This document shows, piece after piece, positions 1-6,203 of a DNA stretch of 8,248 bases. Both the position numbers and the translations under genes were made by a program. Source of the stretch: Candidatus Gorgonimonas leptogorgiae (GTDB taxonomy: Bacteria; Pseudomonadota; Gammaproteobacteria; Pseudomonadales; Endozoicomonadaceae); contig CAKNAD010000128.1 in the NCBI GenBank assembly GCA_929200515.1, positions 1 through 8,248 on the forward strand. Reading direction: 5' to 3'. The notes beneath the pieces were generated by a model. That model was not told where the DNA came from. It worked only from the letters and a program-made list of their open reading frames with translations, and ran no database searches. Positions within the stretch are counted from its first letter, which is position 1. Each line of letters begins with the position of its first letter.

Positions 1-96
1 TGCATTTCAAAGTATTTTAACGATTAAGTAGATCTTTTTAATAGCCCCAAAGGACAAGGCTTCTTAAGCTTGTATTTTGCGTTGGTATTTCTTGAT

Positions 97-228
97 TTAA
101 TCGACACTAAACCTGTAGAACGCGACATTGGCTAAAGACTTGTAATCATTTGCTGAACAACCGCTACTTATATATTTCCTAGTCCCCGTTATATTTCCAA
201 TAGTAATTCTATTAATATTTGCTGAAAA
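97..228 (-). pseudogene. Coding-like remnant of a dispersed repeat, no start codon
   Basis: On the minus strand 43 sense codons run from 228 to a TAA at 97-99. The conceptual peptide looks protein-like (it contains SSGCSANDYK and ends AFYRFSVD), but the frame has no ATG, GTG or TTG and is closed upstream by a TAG at 229-231. The piece containing SANDYK reappears as SASDYK in a plus-strand open frame at the right edge of the window. I read it as the decayed 3' end of a repeated gene or mobile element. I do not recognise the family. It could instead be a noncoding repeat whose open frame is accidental; between the two copies, two of the four base changes in this frame are silent, which is only weak support for coding. 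Confidence 0.35.
138..164 (-). repeat. Dispersed repeat copy A
   Basis: These 27 bases match the minus strand of 8221-8247 at 23 of 27 positions by hand alignment. The shared core on the plus strand here is TAATCA-T/C-TTGCTGAA followed by CCGC. The copy is inverted relative to the right-edge copy, so both point out of the window. Its TTGCTGAA core lies 69 bases (23 codons) from the same core in copy B, which suggests a tandem arrangement within the element or two partial insertions. Confidence 0.6.
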
Positions 229-245
229 CTAGCATTTTCACCTGC
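219..245 (-). repeat. Dispersed repeat copy B
   Basis: This stretch matches the minus strand of 8209-8235 at 23 of 27 positions: TTGCTGAAAAC and GCATTT are identical and the closing CTGC is kept. It is the neighbouring and overlapping segment of the same element that copy A matches. The left end of the window therefore holds two partly overlapping, degenerate versions of one repeat. In one minus-strand frame it reads ENASFQQILI, compared with GNAGFQQVII in the right-hand copy, so the true coding frame, if any, is ambiguous. Confidence 0.6.
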
Positions 246-292
246 TAGGCGTACAATTAATTTGAGTACAAAAGCTTTGCAAAATTAATAAC

Positions 293-320
293 TTGCTTTT
301 TATTTTAGTTATTATATACT
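293..320 (+). promoter_or_regulatory. Possible promoter of tRNA-Val
   Basis: A -35-like TTGCTT (293-298) and a -10-like TATACT (315-320) are separated by 16 bases and lie about 75 bases upstream of the tRNA. In such AT-rich DNA similar pairs arise by chance. A leader of roughly 70 bases would have to be removed by processing. The rest of 246-396 shows nothing else I can support. Confidence 0.3.
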
Positions 321-396
321 AATTTTGTATTGCGATAACCTACTTTAAATATGTGTTTTGTATTTATAAACCCGTATCTTCAATATATTATAAATT

Positions 397-473
397 AGGC
401 GGTTAGCTCAGCTGGTTAGAGCGTTGCCTTGACATGGCAGAGGTCGCTGGTTCGATCCCAGTACCGCCTACCA
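397..473 (+). tRNA. tRNA-Val (anticodon GAC)
   Basis: A complete 77-base cloverleaf is present. The acceptor arms AGGCGGT and ACCGCCT pair perfectly, followed by discriminator A and an encoded CCA (471-473). The D stem is GCTC/GAGC. The anticodon stem TTGCC/GGCAG encloses the loop TTGACAT with GAC at 431-433. The T arm carries TTCGATC. GAC reads GUC and GUU valine codons. It stands alone here, next to the decayed repeats on its left; rpiA on the other strand converges with it. Confidence 0.95.
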
Positions 474-582
474 ACCCTTAATAATTTTATATATCTGACA
501 CACTTCTTCTTTTAAGCTCTAAAAGTCTATTAATTTTCTCTTTGCTAATAATCTTTCACTCTCTATTAATAAATTTTTAATT

Positions 583-628
583 CTCGCCTTAGCTAATAAA
601 CAGCAGTTTTTTTGATGATATAGGCGAG
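583..628. repeat. Inverted repeat downstream of rpiA
   Basis: CTCGCCT (583-589) and AGGCGAG (622-628) are perfect 7-base inverted arms around a 32-base AT-rich loop, just past the rpiA stop at 641. They could form part of the transcript end of the arnT-like/rpiA unit, but no clear run of U follows on either strand and the loop is long. The remainder of 474-640 is AT-rich with no gene visible. Confidence 0.25.
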
Positions 629-640
629 TTAAATTTAACT

Positions 641-1309
641 TTATTTTGATGTAAGCACTTTAACTGTATTATTATGTTCTTCAATTAATACATCTGCTTT
701 ACGTAAAGCAAAAATTCCATTTGATACTACACCTGTTATATTATTTATTCTAGTTTCTATAGCTATAGGATCAACTAGTTTAATATTTGTTAAATCAATT
801 ATAATATTGCCATTATCGGTAATCACTCCTTCTCGATAAATCGGGGCTCCGCCAATAGAAAGCAATTGACGTGCAACGTAACTTCGAGCCATCGGTATAA
901 CTTCTATAGGTATCCCAAAGTTGCCTAAAATATCTACTTTTTTAGAAGAATCTACTATACAAATAAATTTTTTACTTACCGCTGCAATTATTTTTTCTCT
1001 AGTAAGTGCGGCGCCACCACCTTTAATTAATTGCATGTCGTTATTGGCTTCATCAGCGCCATCGATATAATAAGGAATATCATTTACGCTGTTTAAATCA
1101 TATACCTTTACTCCTAAAGATTTTAATTGCGATGTTGAAGCTTCAGAACTAGAAACGCATCCAGCAAATTCATTTTTATGATTAGCTATATAATCTATAA
1201 AATACTTTACTGTAGATCCCGTACCTATTCCGATAATCATATCTTTTTGCAAATTAGGTATTAAATACTCTAATGCAGCATATGCTACTTGTTGTTTAGC
1301 TTTACTCAT
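641..1309 (-). CDS. rpiA: Ribose-5-phosphate isomerase A
   Basis: The enzyme interconverts ribose 5-phosphate and ribulose 5-phosphate in the non-oxidative pentose phosphate pathway, in the cytoplasm. The sequence is of the RpiA family throughout. It has the phosphate-binding GTGST at residues 29-33, the loop IDGADE at 82-87 with D83 and D86, KGGGAALTREK with K96 and E105 (equivalent to E. coli D81, D84, K94, E103), and the signatures EVIPMARS and TDNGN. I start at the ATG at 1309, giving 222 residues that align with the 219-residue E. coli protein from its first residue. A TTG three codons upstream (1318) is in frame but adds nothing to the match. There is no clear Shine-Dalgarno sequence. 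The stop of the membrane glycosyltransferase is only 29 bases upstream, so the two are probably co-transcribed. The gene looks intact. Confidence 0.96.
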   Translation of the reverse strand: MSKAKQQVAYAALEYLIPNLQKDMIIGIGTGSTVKYFIDYIANHKNEFAGCVSSSEASTSQLKSLGVKVYDLNSVNDIPYYIDGADEANNDMQLIKGGGAALTREKIIAAVSKKFICIVDSSKKVDILGNFGIPIEVIPMARSYVARQLLSIGGAPIYREGVITDNGNIIIDLTNIKLVDPIAIETRINNITGVVSNGIFALRKADVLIEEHNNTVKVLTSK

Positions 1310-1338
1310 AATTTTCAATCTGTTTGTTTAGCTGTATA

Positions 1339-2838
1339 TTAATTATTTACAAGGCTCAATAATAGCCAATTATCTATTGCTTTTATAACTATAAATTTAC
1401 TTTTAATATTTTCAGGAAGGCTATCCATTCTGTTTTGACTCATAATGTAATAATGATTTTCTGCTAATGATTTAGCAATACTACTTTCTAATTCAGCTAA
1501 ATTATAACAAATTTTAGCCTGGCCTTTACTATAAAAACGCCCTGAAAAAGGTAAATCTTTCCAATAAGTAATATTAATATTACTAGTTGAATTATTTGCT
1601 GCATAAGCTGTTACTAACAGCTGTTTTTGTGGAGATATCACACTACCTAACATTAGCCAAATAGTCATAGCAATAACAGCGACTAAGTTTATCATCGATA
1701 CCGATACTGGCCAACAAAACCATTGCTTACTGTTCTCTATTTTCGTTTTTGCCCATAAAGCAATTAATAACCCCATTGGAATTACAGTTGCAAAACTATA
1801 AGTCCAAATTATATTATGAGCAAAAGAAAAAAATATTAATGGAGTAAAAAAAGCAATATATAAAAAACTACGCCACTGGTTTAAATTAGTGCTTATTGTA
1901 TTTGTTTTTATTATCTTCTTACGTAAATTATTTATAAATAAGGTTGTAAATATTAAGCTCCAAGGTAATGTTGCAACTAACCATATTAGCCATATGTATC
2001 CTAAAGGTTCATTATGTGCGTGACCGTATCTATCGCCTTCCCAACTAGGCATCAAATAGCGATTAAAATGCTCGCCGATAATAAAGTATTTTAAAAACCC
2101 TGGGTTTTTTATTTCTGCTAATATATACCAAGGTAATGCTATAACTAAAGTCAATATAGTGCCTGTGAACCACGGAAATTTGCGTATAGCTTTACTTAAG
2201 TTATTAGTATATATACACCAAATAATTATTGGCGTTATTCCTAGTATACCTACAACTAAACCTTTGGCTAATAATCCAACCGCAATACCTATAAAAAAAA
2301 CATATCGCCAAGTTGATGCTTGCTTTGGTAGCTCAGATTTCATTCCTATCCAAAAACCAGAAATAATTAAACTGATCGATAACAATAGCACTGGTTCTGC
2401 TACTATAGCCCCAGAAAGAACTATGTGTATCACTGTAGTTGCTATTATGGTAATTGATAACCAAGCATAGTTTTTACCAAATTGAAAATTTGCTAAACAC
2501 CAAGTAACAAACATAGTTATTAAGCTAACTATGATTGAAGCAAACCTAAGAGAAAACTCATTCACTACTGAAAACTTAGCAAACAAGGCAGATACCCAAA
2601 TAAAAAGCGGTGGCTTACCAAGAAATGGCACCCCATAATTAAATTGTGGGGTTACCCAATCTCCAGTTTCTAACATAATACGCACCATTTCACCATAACG
2701 TGCTTCTGTTGTATCTAGCAATGGATAATAACCTAAAGATAAAGTTCTAGTAATAAACACTACAAGTAGTGAGCACATGCAAAAGAGTATTATATAAGGT
2801 GGTTTTACTAAACTTTGTTTAATTTTATGATAAAGCAT
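1339..2838 (-). CDS. ArnT/PMT-family membrane glycosyltransferase
   Basis: A 499-residue polytopic inner-membrane protein of the GT-C fold ArnT/dolichyl-phosphate-mannose transferase group. These enzymes move a sugar from a polyprenyl phosphate to lipid A or another periplasmic acceptor. After a first membrane segment (about 15-35) comes the periplasmic catalytic stretch LDTTEARYGEM, with D42 and E45 as the likely catalytic acid pair. It is followed by GKPPLFIW (74-81), AEP (147-149), LLAKG (189-193) and the conserved loop EHFNRY...GDRYGHAH (256-275). About ten further hydrophobic segments follow, with a short C-terminal soluble part from about 410. It is somewhat shorter than E. coli ArnT (about 550). 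Francisella uses a related enzyme (FlmK) to add galactosamine to lipid A, but the sugar used here cannot be told from sequence. ATG at 2838 is the start; no Shine-Dalgarno sequence is seen. It leads an apparent two-gene unit with rpiA. Confidence 0.88.
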   Translation of the reverse strand: MLYHKIKQSLVKPPYIILFCMCSLLVVFITRTLSLGYYPLLDTTEARYGEMVRIMLETGDWVTPQFNYGVPFLGKPPLFIWVSALFAKFSVVNEFSLRFASIIVSLITMFVTWCLANFQFGKNYAWLSITIIATTVIHIVLSGAIVAEPVLLLSISLIISGFWIGMKSELPKQASTWRYVFFIGIAVGLLAKGLVVGILGITPIIIWCIYTNNLSKAIRKFPWFTGTILTLVIALPWYILAEIKNPGFLKYFIIGEHFNRYLMPSWEGDRYGHAHNEPLGYIWLIWLVATLPWSLIFTTLFINNLRKKIIKTNTISTNLNQWRSFLYIAFFTPLIFFSFAHNIIWTYSFATVIPMGLLIALWAKTKIENSKQWFCWPVSVSMINLVAVIAMTIWLMLGSVISPQKQLLVTAYAANNSTSNINITYWKDLPFSGRFYSKGQAKICYNLAELESSIAKSLAENHYYIMSQNRMDSLPENIKSKFIVIKAIDNWLLLSLVNN

Positions 2839-3011
2839 TAAGAGTGTACCGTAATAATTTATAAATTTATAAATTTTTAAATTATATAATTATTTTAAGA
2901 CCGTGTATTTTTAGTTTAACTATTTTCTTAAATAGTGTATCTTAAGTTAATATTATACTTAATTAATAGTAATATAATTTGACTACATTATACATAAAAA
3001 GGTGCATTATT
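2839..3011. promoter_or_regulatory. Divergent intergenic region between arnT-like gene and sbcB
   Basis: About 170 very AT-rich bases must hold the promoters of both the leftward glycosyltransferase/rpiA unit and rightward sbcB. Several TATAAT-like boxes are visible (for example 2973-2978 on the plus strand), but none has a convincing -35 partner. A perfect 7-base hairpin ACTATTT-TCTT-AAATAGT lies at 2919-2936, and an 8-base unit TTATAAAT is repeated twice in tandem at 2859-2874. The hairpin could be an operator or an attenuating structure; this is a guess. Confidence 0.4.
2997..3004 (+). promoter_or_regulatory. Ribosome binding site deciding the sbcB start
   Basis: AAAAGGTG precedes the TTG at 3012 by 7 bases, a normal spacing. 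It is the only purine-rich site near the beginning of the ExoI domain and is the reason for preferring the non-ATG start at 3012 over the TTG at 2979. Confidence 0.6.
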
Positions 3012-4490
3012 TTGAAAAAAACTTTTTTTTGGTACGATTACGAAACATCGGGAACTGACCCTGCTATGGATTGGCCATTACAATTTGCAGGTGTACGCAC
3101 CGATGAAAATTTAAATATTATTGAAGATCCAATTGATATTTATTGTAAACTACCCGAAGATCATCTACCACATCCTGCCGCAACTGTAATAACTAAAATA
3201 ACTCCTGAACAAGCGAATAGTAAAGGATTCATAGAACCAAAGTTTGCTGGTATTATCCATAAACATATGAGCGAAGAACATACCTGCACTGTCGGTTATA
3301 ATAATCTAAGGTTCGATGATGAAGTAACTCGACATATGTTTTTTCGTAATTTTTATGATCCTTATAAAAGAGAATATGCAAATGGAAATAGTAAATGGGA
3401 TTTAATAGATTTAGTCAGAGCAACAGCAGTACTAAGACCTGATGATATCGAATGGCCGTTACACCAGCAAGGAGATTTAGCAGGATGTAAAAGCTTCAAA
3501 TTAGAAGATCTAGTAAAAGCTAATGGCTTTGCTAACGCTAACGCACATAATGCATTAGCAGATGTATACGCTACTATTGACTTAGCGAAGCTTTTATACA
3601 ATAAAAAGCGTAAACTATTTGATTATTTTTTAAATTTGCGTGATAAAGGATATGCTAATAACTTATTACAAAAGTATGACAAACTCGTACATGTATCAAG
3701 TAAGTATGGTAGTTTACGACAGTACTGTTCGGTAATACATCCTCTAGGTCCGCACCCTCAATATAAAAATGAAGTAATTATTCTTGATTTAACTAAAGAC
3801 CCAAAGCCTATTTTTGAGCTTTCTGCTACCGAGTTGGCAACAATAATATTTACCAAAAAAAATGAATTACCAGAGGGAACTCCAGAACTAGGAATAAGAA
3901 CTATTAAGTTAAACCAATGCCCTTTTATTGCCACGACTAAAATATTATCAGAGGCAGATAACCACAGATTACAATTAGATTTTTCGCAAATAGAGCAAAA
4001 CCTACAGCAAATTAACAATAATAAACAAGAGCTATATAACAAAATAAAACAAATATATGAAAGCCCAGCTAAAAGAATAACTCGTGATGTTGAACAATCT
4101 TTATATACTGGTGGTTTTTTAGGATGGGAAGACGCAAAAAAAATTGCCGAAATACCATTAACTTCATCCGAAAAACTTGCTAAGCAAACAATTACATTTA
4201 AAGATAATAGATTGCCAGAACTTTTATTCCGCTATCTTGCAAGAAATTACCCTAATGATTTATTAGATAAAGATAAAAAGAAATGGCATGAATATAGAAA
4301 GATAAGATTATCTTCGAATTTAACTGAGCATAAAATATTAGGATTTAATGACTTTAAAACTCTGTGGCAAGAACAATGGCAAAAATCAGCGAATAATACC
4401 GCTGAGCAACAATTATTAACTGAACTAAAGGATTATGCTGAAAAACTAGAGAAGGAATTAATATACACGACTTCCGTTGATGGTGTATAA
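3012..4490 (+). CDS. sbcB: Exonuclease I (3'-5' ssDNA exonuclease)
   Basis: SbcB/ExoI degrades single-stranded DNA 3' to 5' in recombination and mismatch repair, in the cytoplasm. With the start used here the protein has 492 residues (E. coli 475). The DEDDh catalytic set is complete: D9 and E11 in WYDYETSG, D102 in GYNNLRFDDEVTR, and H179 with D184 in NAHNALADVYAT. The match to E. coli ExoI continues through NFYDPY, LRPDDIEWP, the RLFDY-like segment and the C-terminal helical domain (LYTGGF, RYLARNYP). I choose the TTG at 3012 because AAAAGGTG lies 7 bases upstream and MKKTFFWYDYET begins just before the exonuclease domain. A second in-frame TTG at 2979 would add 11 residues without a ribosome site. 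There is no ATG near the domain start. The last codons overlap a hairpin-forming sequence (4462-4489). Confidence 0.95.
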   Translation: MKKTFFWYDYETSGTDPAMDWPLQFAGVRTDENLNIIEDPIDIYCKLPEDHLPHPAATVITKITPEQANSKGFIEPKFAGIIHKHMSEEHTCTVGYNNLRFDDEVTRHMFFRNFYDPYKREYANGNSKWDLIDLVRATAVLRPDDIEWPLHQQGDLAGCKSFKLEDLVKANGFANANAHNALADVYATIDLAKLLYNKKRKLFDYFLNLRDKGYANNLLQKYDKLVHVSSKYGSLRQYCSVIHPLGPHPQYKNEVIILDLTKDPKPIFELSATELATIIFTKKNELPEGTPELGIRTIKLNQCPFIATTKILSEADNHRLQLDFSQIEQNLQQINNNKQELYNKIKQIYESPAKRITRDVEQSLYTGGFLGWEDAKKIAEIPLTSSEKLAKQTITFKDNRLPELLFRYLARNYPNDLLDKDKKKWHEYRKIRLSSNLTEHKILGFNDFKTLWQEQWQKSANNTAEQQLLTELKDYAEKLEKELIYTTSVDGV

Positions 4491-4529
4491 AGCAGATATA
4501 CACGCCTTCAAGTAAGGTGTGTATTGCTT
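4490..4529. terminator. Hairpin between sbcB and convergent tRNA-Glu
   Basis: ATACACGCCTT (4498-4508) pairs with AAGGTGTGTAT (4514-4524) over 11 positions with one G-T wobble and a 5-base loop. After a 3-base bulge the stem can extend with AAGCA (4490-4494) and TGCTT (4525-4529). It sits between two converging transcripts and probably ends both. Neither strand shows a strong U run after the stem, so it may act as a 3'-end processing or stabilising hairpin instead. A similar but weaker hairpin lies just upstream inside the end of sbcB. Confidence 0.55.
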
Positions 4530-4533
4530 AAAA

Positions 4534-4609
4534 TGGCGTCCCCTAGGGGATTCGAACCCCTGTTGCCGCCGTGAAAGGGCGGTGTCCTAGGCCTCTAGAC
4601 GAAGGGGAC
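4534..4609 (-). tRNA. tRNA-Glu (anticodon TTC)
   Basis: A full 76-base cloverleaf lies on the minus strand. It begins GTCCCCTTCGTCTAGAGGCC, has the anticodon stem CCGCC/GGCGG around CTTTCAC with TTC at 4573-4575, a T arm with GGTTCGAATCC, acceptor end GGGGAC and an encoded G-CCA. TTC reads both glutamate codons. It lies 19 bases downstream of tRNA-Ala on the same strand and is probably in the same transcript. Confidence 0.95.
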
Positions 4610-4628
4610 ATATTAGATATGTCGACGC

Positions 4629-4704
4629 TGGTGGAGCTAAGCGGGATCGAACCGCTGACCTCAACACTGCCAGTGTTGCGCTCTCCCAGCTGAGCTATAG
4701 CCCC
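4629..4704 (-). tRNA. tRNA-Ala (anticodon GGC)
   Basis: A 76-base cloverleaf lies on the minus strand. It begins GGGGCTATAGCTCAGCTGGG, has the anticodon stem CAACA/TGTTG around CTGGCAG with GGC at 4669-4671, a T arm with GGTTCGATCC, and acceptor end TAGCTCC followed by A and an encoded CCA. The acceptor stem has one G-T pair. GGC reads GCC and GCU codons. It is the first gene of an Ala-Glu tRNA pair. Confidence 0.95.
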
Positions 4705-4722
4705 AAATTTTATGATGATGTT

Positions 4723-4750
4723 ATTATGCCATATAATTTTTATAAATCAA
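4723..4750 (-). promoter_or_regulatory. Promoter of the tRNA-Ala/tRNA-Glu pair
   Basis: On the minus strand TTGATT (4745-4750) and CATAAT (4723-4728) form a -35/-10 pair with 16 bases between them. Transcription would start around 4717, leaving a leader of about a dozen bases before the tRNA-Ala 5' end, which is usual for a tRNA operon. Confidence 0.5.
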
Positions 4751-4764
4751 GTGTTTTTTTAATC

Positions 4765-4793
4765 TTTACATTATTATCTATCAGGTGTATAAT
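4765..4793 (+). promoter_or_regulatory. Sigma-70 type promoter of the GT44-like gene
   Basis: TTTACA (4765-4770) and TATAAT (4788-4793) are separated by exactly 17 bases, a near-consensus housekeeping promoter. The start would fall near 4800, giving a leader of about 30 bases before the ATG at 4831. It is back to back with the tRNA promoter; only 14 bases separate the two -35 boxes. Confidence 0.6.
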
Positions 4794-4830
4794 TATGGCT
4801 ATCAAATTTATTATATAGAATGTTGTTAAT

Positions 4831-6027
4831 ATGGATGTTTTGAATACTGCTAATGGATTCAATAGTAGCACTAATAGAAATAGAGCTTCATTTCAAAATG
4901 ATACTGACAACCTATCGGTTGTGGCACAACTTAAAAAAACTCCAAAACCAGAAAGCTTTTATGCATTTAATGAATATATAAAAGTTATTCCTGCTCGCGT
5001 GCATTGTGTATGGTTAAAAAAACCACCTCCCGATTATTTTTTACGGAATGTATATAGATTTTTAATATTTAATGGTCCTGCTTCTAAGTCGCTTGATAAA
5101 TATAGAATAACTATATGGTCCGATAGACCGGCTTTAATATTAAAACATATGCTTATGGCTGAAGAGTCTCTAGACCCTATATTAGCATCCTTAGCTAATA
5201 GACTTAATAATTTACTAGACATCGGGTTCATCAAAATAAAGCATATTTCAAAATTATTTACAGCTAAAAAAAATAAAAAACTTATTCATAAAGATAACCT
5301 TCTATATTTACAAAGTTTAGTTTTAAGAAATTTATATGGACCTGCGAAAAATCTTGCAGCAGCAAGTGATATTTTAAGATTATTTGCCTTAAATAAAGGC
5401 GGAATATATATAGATGCAGATGTATCTATATCAGAAACAATCCCCTCAATTCAACGATCATCTATAACAAACTGGCTTGTTCCTAAAACTTTAATAGACC
5501 ACAGGGGGTGGGGTGGCGGTAATCATATTATGGCAGTAGCTCCTAATAGTTGGTTTGTAAGAGCTGTACTAACTAAAGTATGCAGTAATATAGATAAATA
5601 TACATATCTGTTAAAAGAGAAAACAATTTTGCAACTACCGTTTTCTTTTGATAACCAGCTAGACGTAACATGGCATCAACAACGCTGGGGGCAAGATACA
5701 GGTAATTGTTTTAATAGAAAGAATCTAACATTAATGACTTCTGGTCCTGTATCAGTGTATGAAGTAGCTTCAAGATGTCGTACATCATTATTTCCTAGTG
5801 GCCTAGGATCCAATCACGAAGACCCTGTTGAGTACGACAAGAAATTAACACAATATAAGGTTGCAAGTCCTATATCACTAGGTTTATTTAATTATATAAC
5901 AACTGCTGATATTACAGAAGGAGTGGTAGCTGAGATGCGCGATTTAGATAATGAATCTGGTTGGTGTGTAATAAATAAAAAAGCTCTAAAAGCAGAAGAC
6001 ACTATCAATATAAGTGGTGGGATTTAA
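4831..6027 (+). CDS. TcdA/TcdB-like (GT44) DXD glycosyltransferase, candidate effector
   Basis: A 398-residue soluble protein with a GT-A sugar transferase core like that of large clostridial toxins and the related glycosyltransferase sugar-binding DXD family. Members use a UDP-sugar and a divalent metal to modify proteins, often host GTPases when secreted. After a Ser/Asn-rich leader (1-40) the core begins with IPARVHCVWL (53-62), where W61 matches the sugar-nucleotide stacking Trp of the toxins. NLAAASDILR (174-183) supplies the conserved D180 and R183. GGIYIDADV (190-198) holds the metal-binding D195-A-D197. WHQQRWGQDTGN (281-292) and TSGP (303-306) follow, and an ESGW near the end (375-378) may belong to the C-terminal active-site loop. 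No signal peptide or membrane segment is visible. The ATG at 4831 follows an in-frame TAG (4816-4818) and has no good Shine-Dalgarno sequence. The toxin-like core and missing sugar-operon neighbours favour an effector over a surface-polysaccharide enzyme; the acceptor is unknown. Confidence 0.75.
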   Translation: MDVLNTANGFNSSTNRNRASFQNDTDNLSVVAQLKKTPKPESFYAFNEYIKVIPARVHCVWLKKPPPDYFLRNVYRFLIFNGPASKSLDKYRITIWSDRPALILKHMLMAEESLDPILASLANRLNNLLDIGFIKIKHISKLFTAKKNKKLIHKDNLLYLQSLVLRNLYGPAKNLAAASDILRLFALNKGGIYIDADVSISETIPSIQRSSITNWLVPKTLIDHRGWGGGNHIMAVAPNSWFVRAVLTKVCSNIDKYTYLLKEKTILQLPFSFDNQLDVTWHQQRWGQDTGNCFNRKNLTLMTSGPVSVYEVASRCRTSLFPSGLGSNHEDPVEYDKKLTQYKVASPISLGLFNYITTADITEGVVAEMRDLDNESGWCVINKKALKAEDTINISGGI

Positions 6028-6203
6028 AACAATTAATTGAACTAACTCAAGTCATATACTTAGTTTATTGTAGTGTCTGTTGAAAAGTTTATATAATCTT
6101 GAAGTAGAGCATATAGAAAATCAAGAGCAGCACTACTATAATTTTCTTTAATATTATTTTATAATTAGTTATATGCTGTCTTATAAATAAAAGGAAAAAG
6201 ACT
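6028..6203 (+). promoter_or_regulatory. Intergenic region upstream of the 641-residue gene
   Basis: This AT-rich stretch has TATAAT boxes at 6092-6097, 6137-6142 and 6160-6165. Only the first has even a weak -35 partner (TTGTAG, 6068-6073, 18-base spacing). No strong terminator follows the preceding gene; the best inverted pair is AACTAA/TTAGTT (6040-6045 and 6060-6065) with a 14-base loop. A clear ribosome site AAGGA (6191-6195) lies 8 bases before the ATG at 6204. Read-through from the upstream gene is possible. Confidence 0.35.

Noticed and set aside
24..128. A 34-codon minus-strand ORF rich in Lys and Arg (ATG at 128, stop at 24).
   Set aside because: It has no ribosome binding site, overlaps the repeat remnant in another frame and resembles no known small protein I can name; probably chance.
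2159..2470. A plus-strand ORF of 103 codons.
   Set aside because: It lies entirely inside the membrane glycosyltransferase on the other strand, and the composition is that of a shadow frame.
3362..4042. Two minus-strand ORFs of 79 and 94 codons inside sbcB.
   Set aside because: sbcB is well supported by family motifs across both stretches; these are antisense shadows.
6146..6166. TTTAATATT followed by AT-rich sequence, loosely like a PmrA box upstream of an effector gene.
   Set aside because: The tandem TTAA arms with the required spacing are not present; AT-rich DNA yields such matches by chance.
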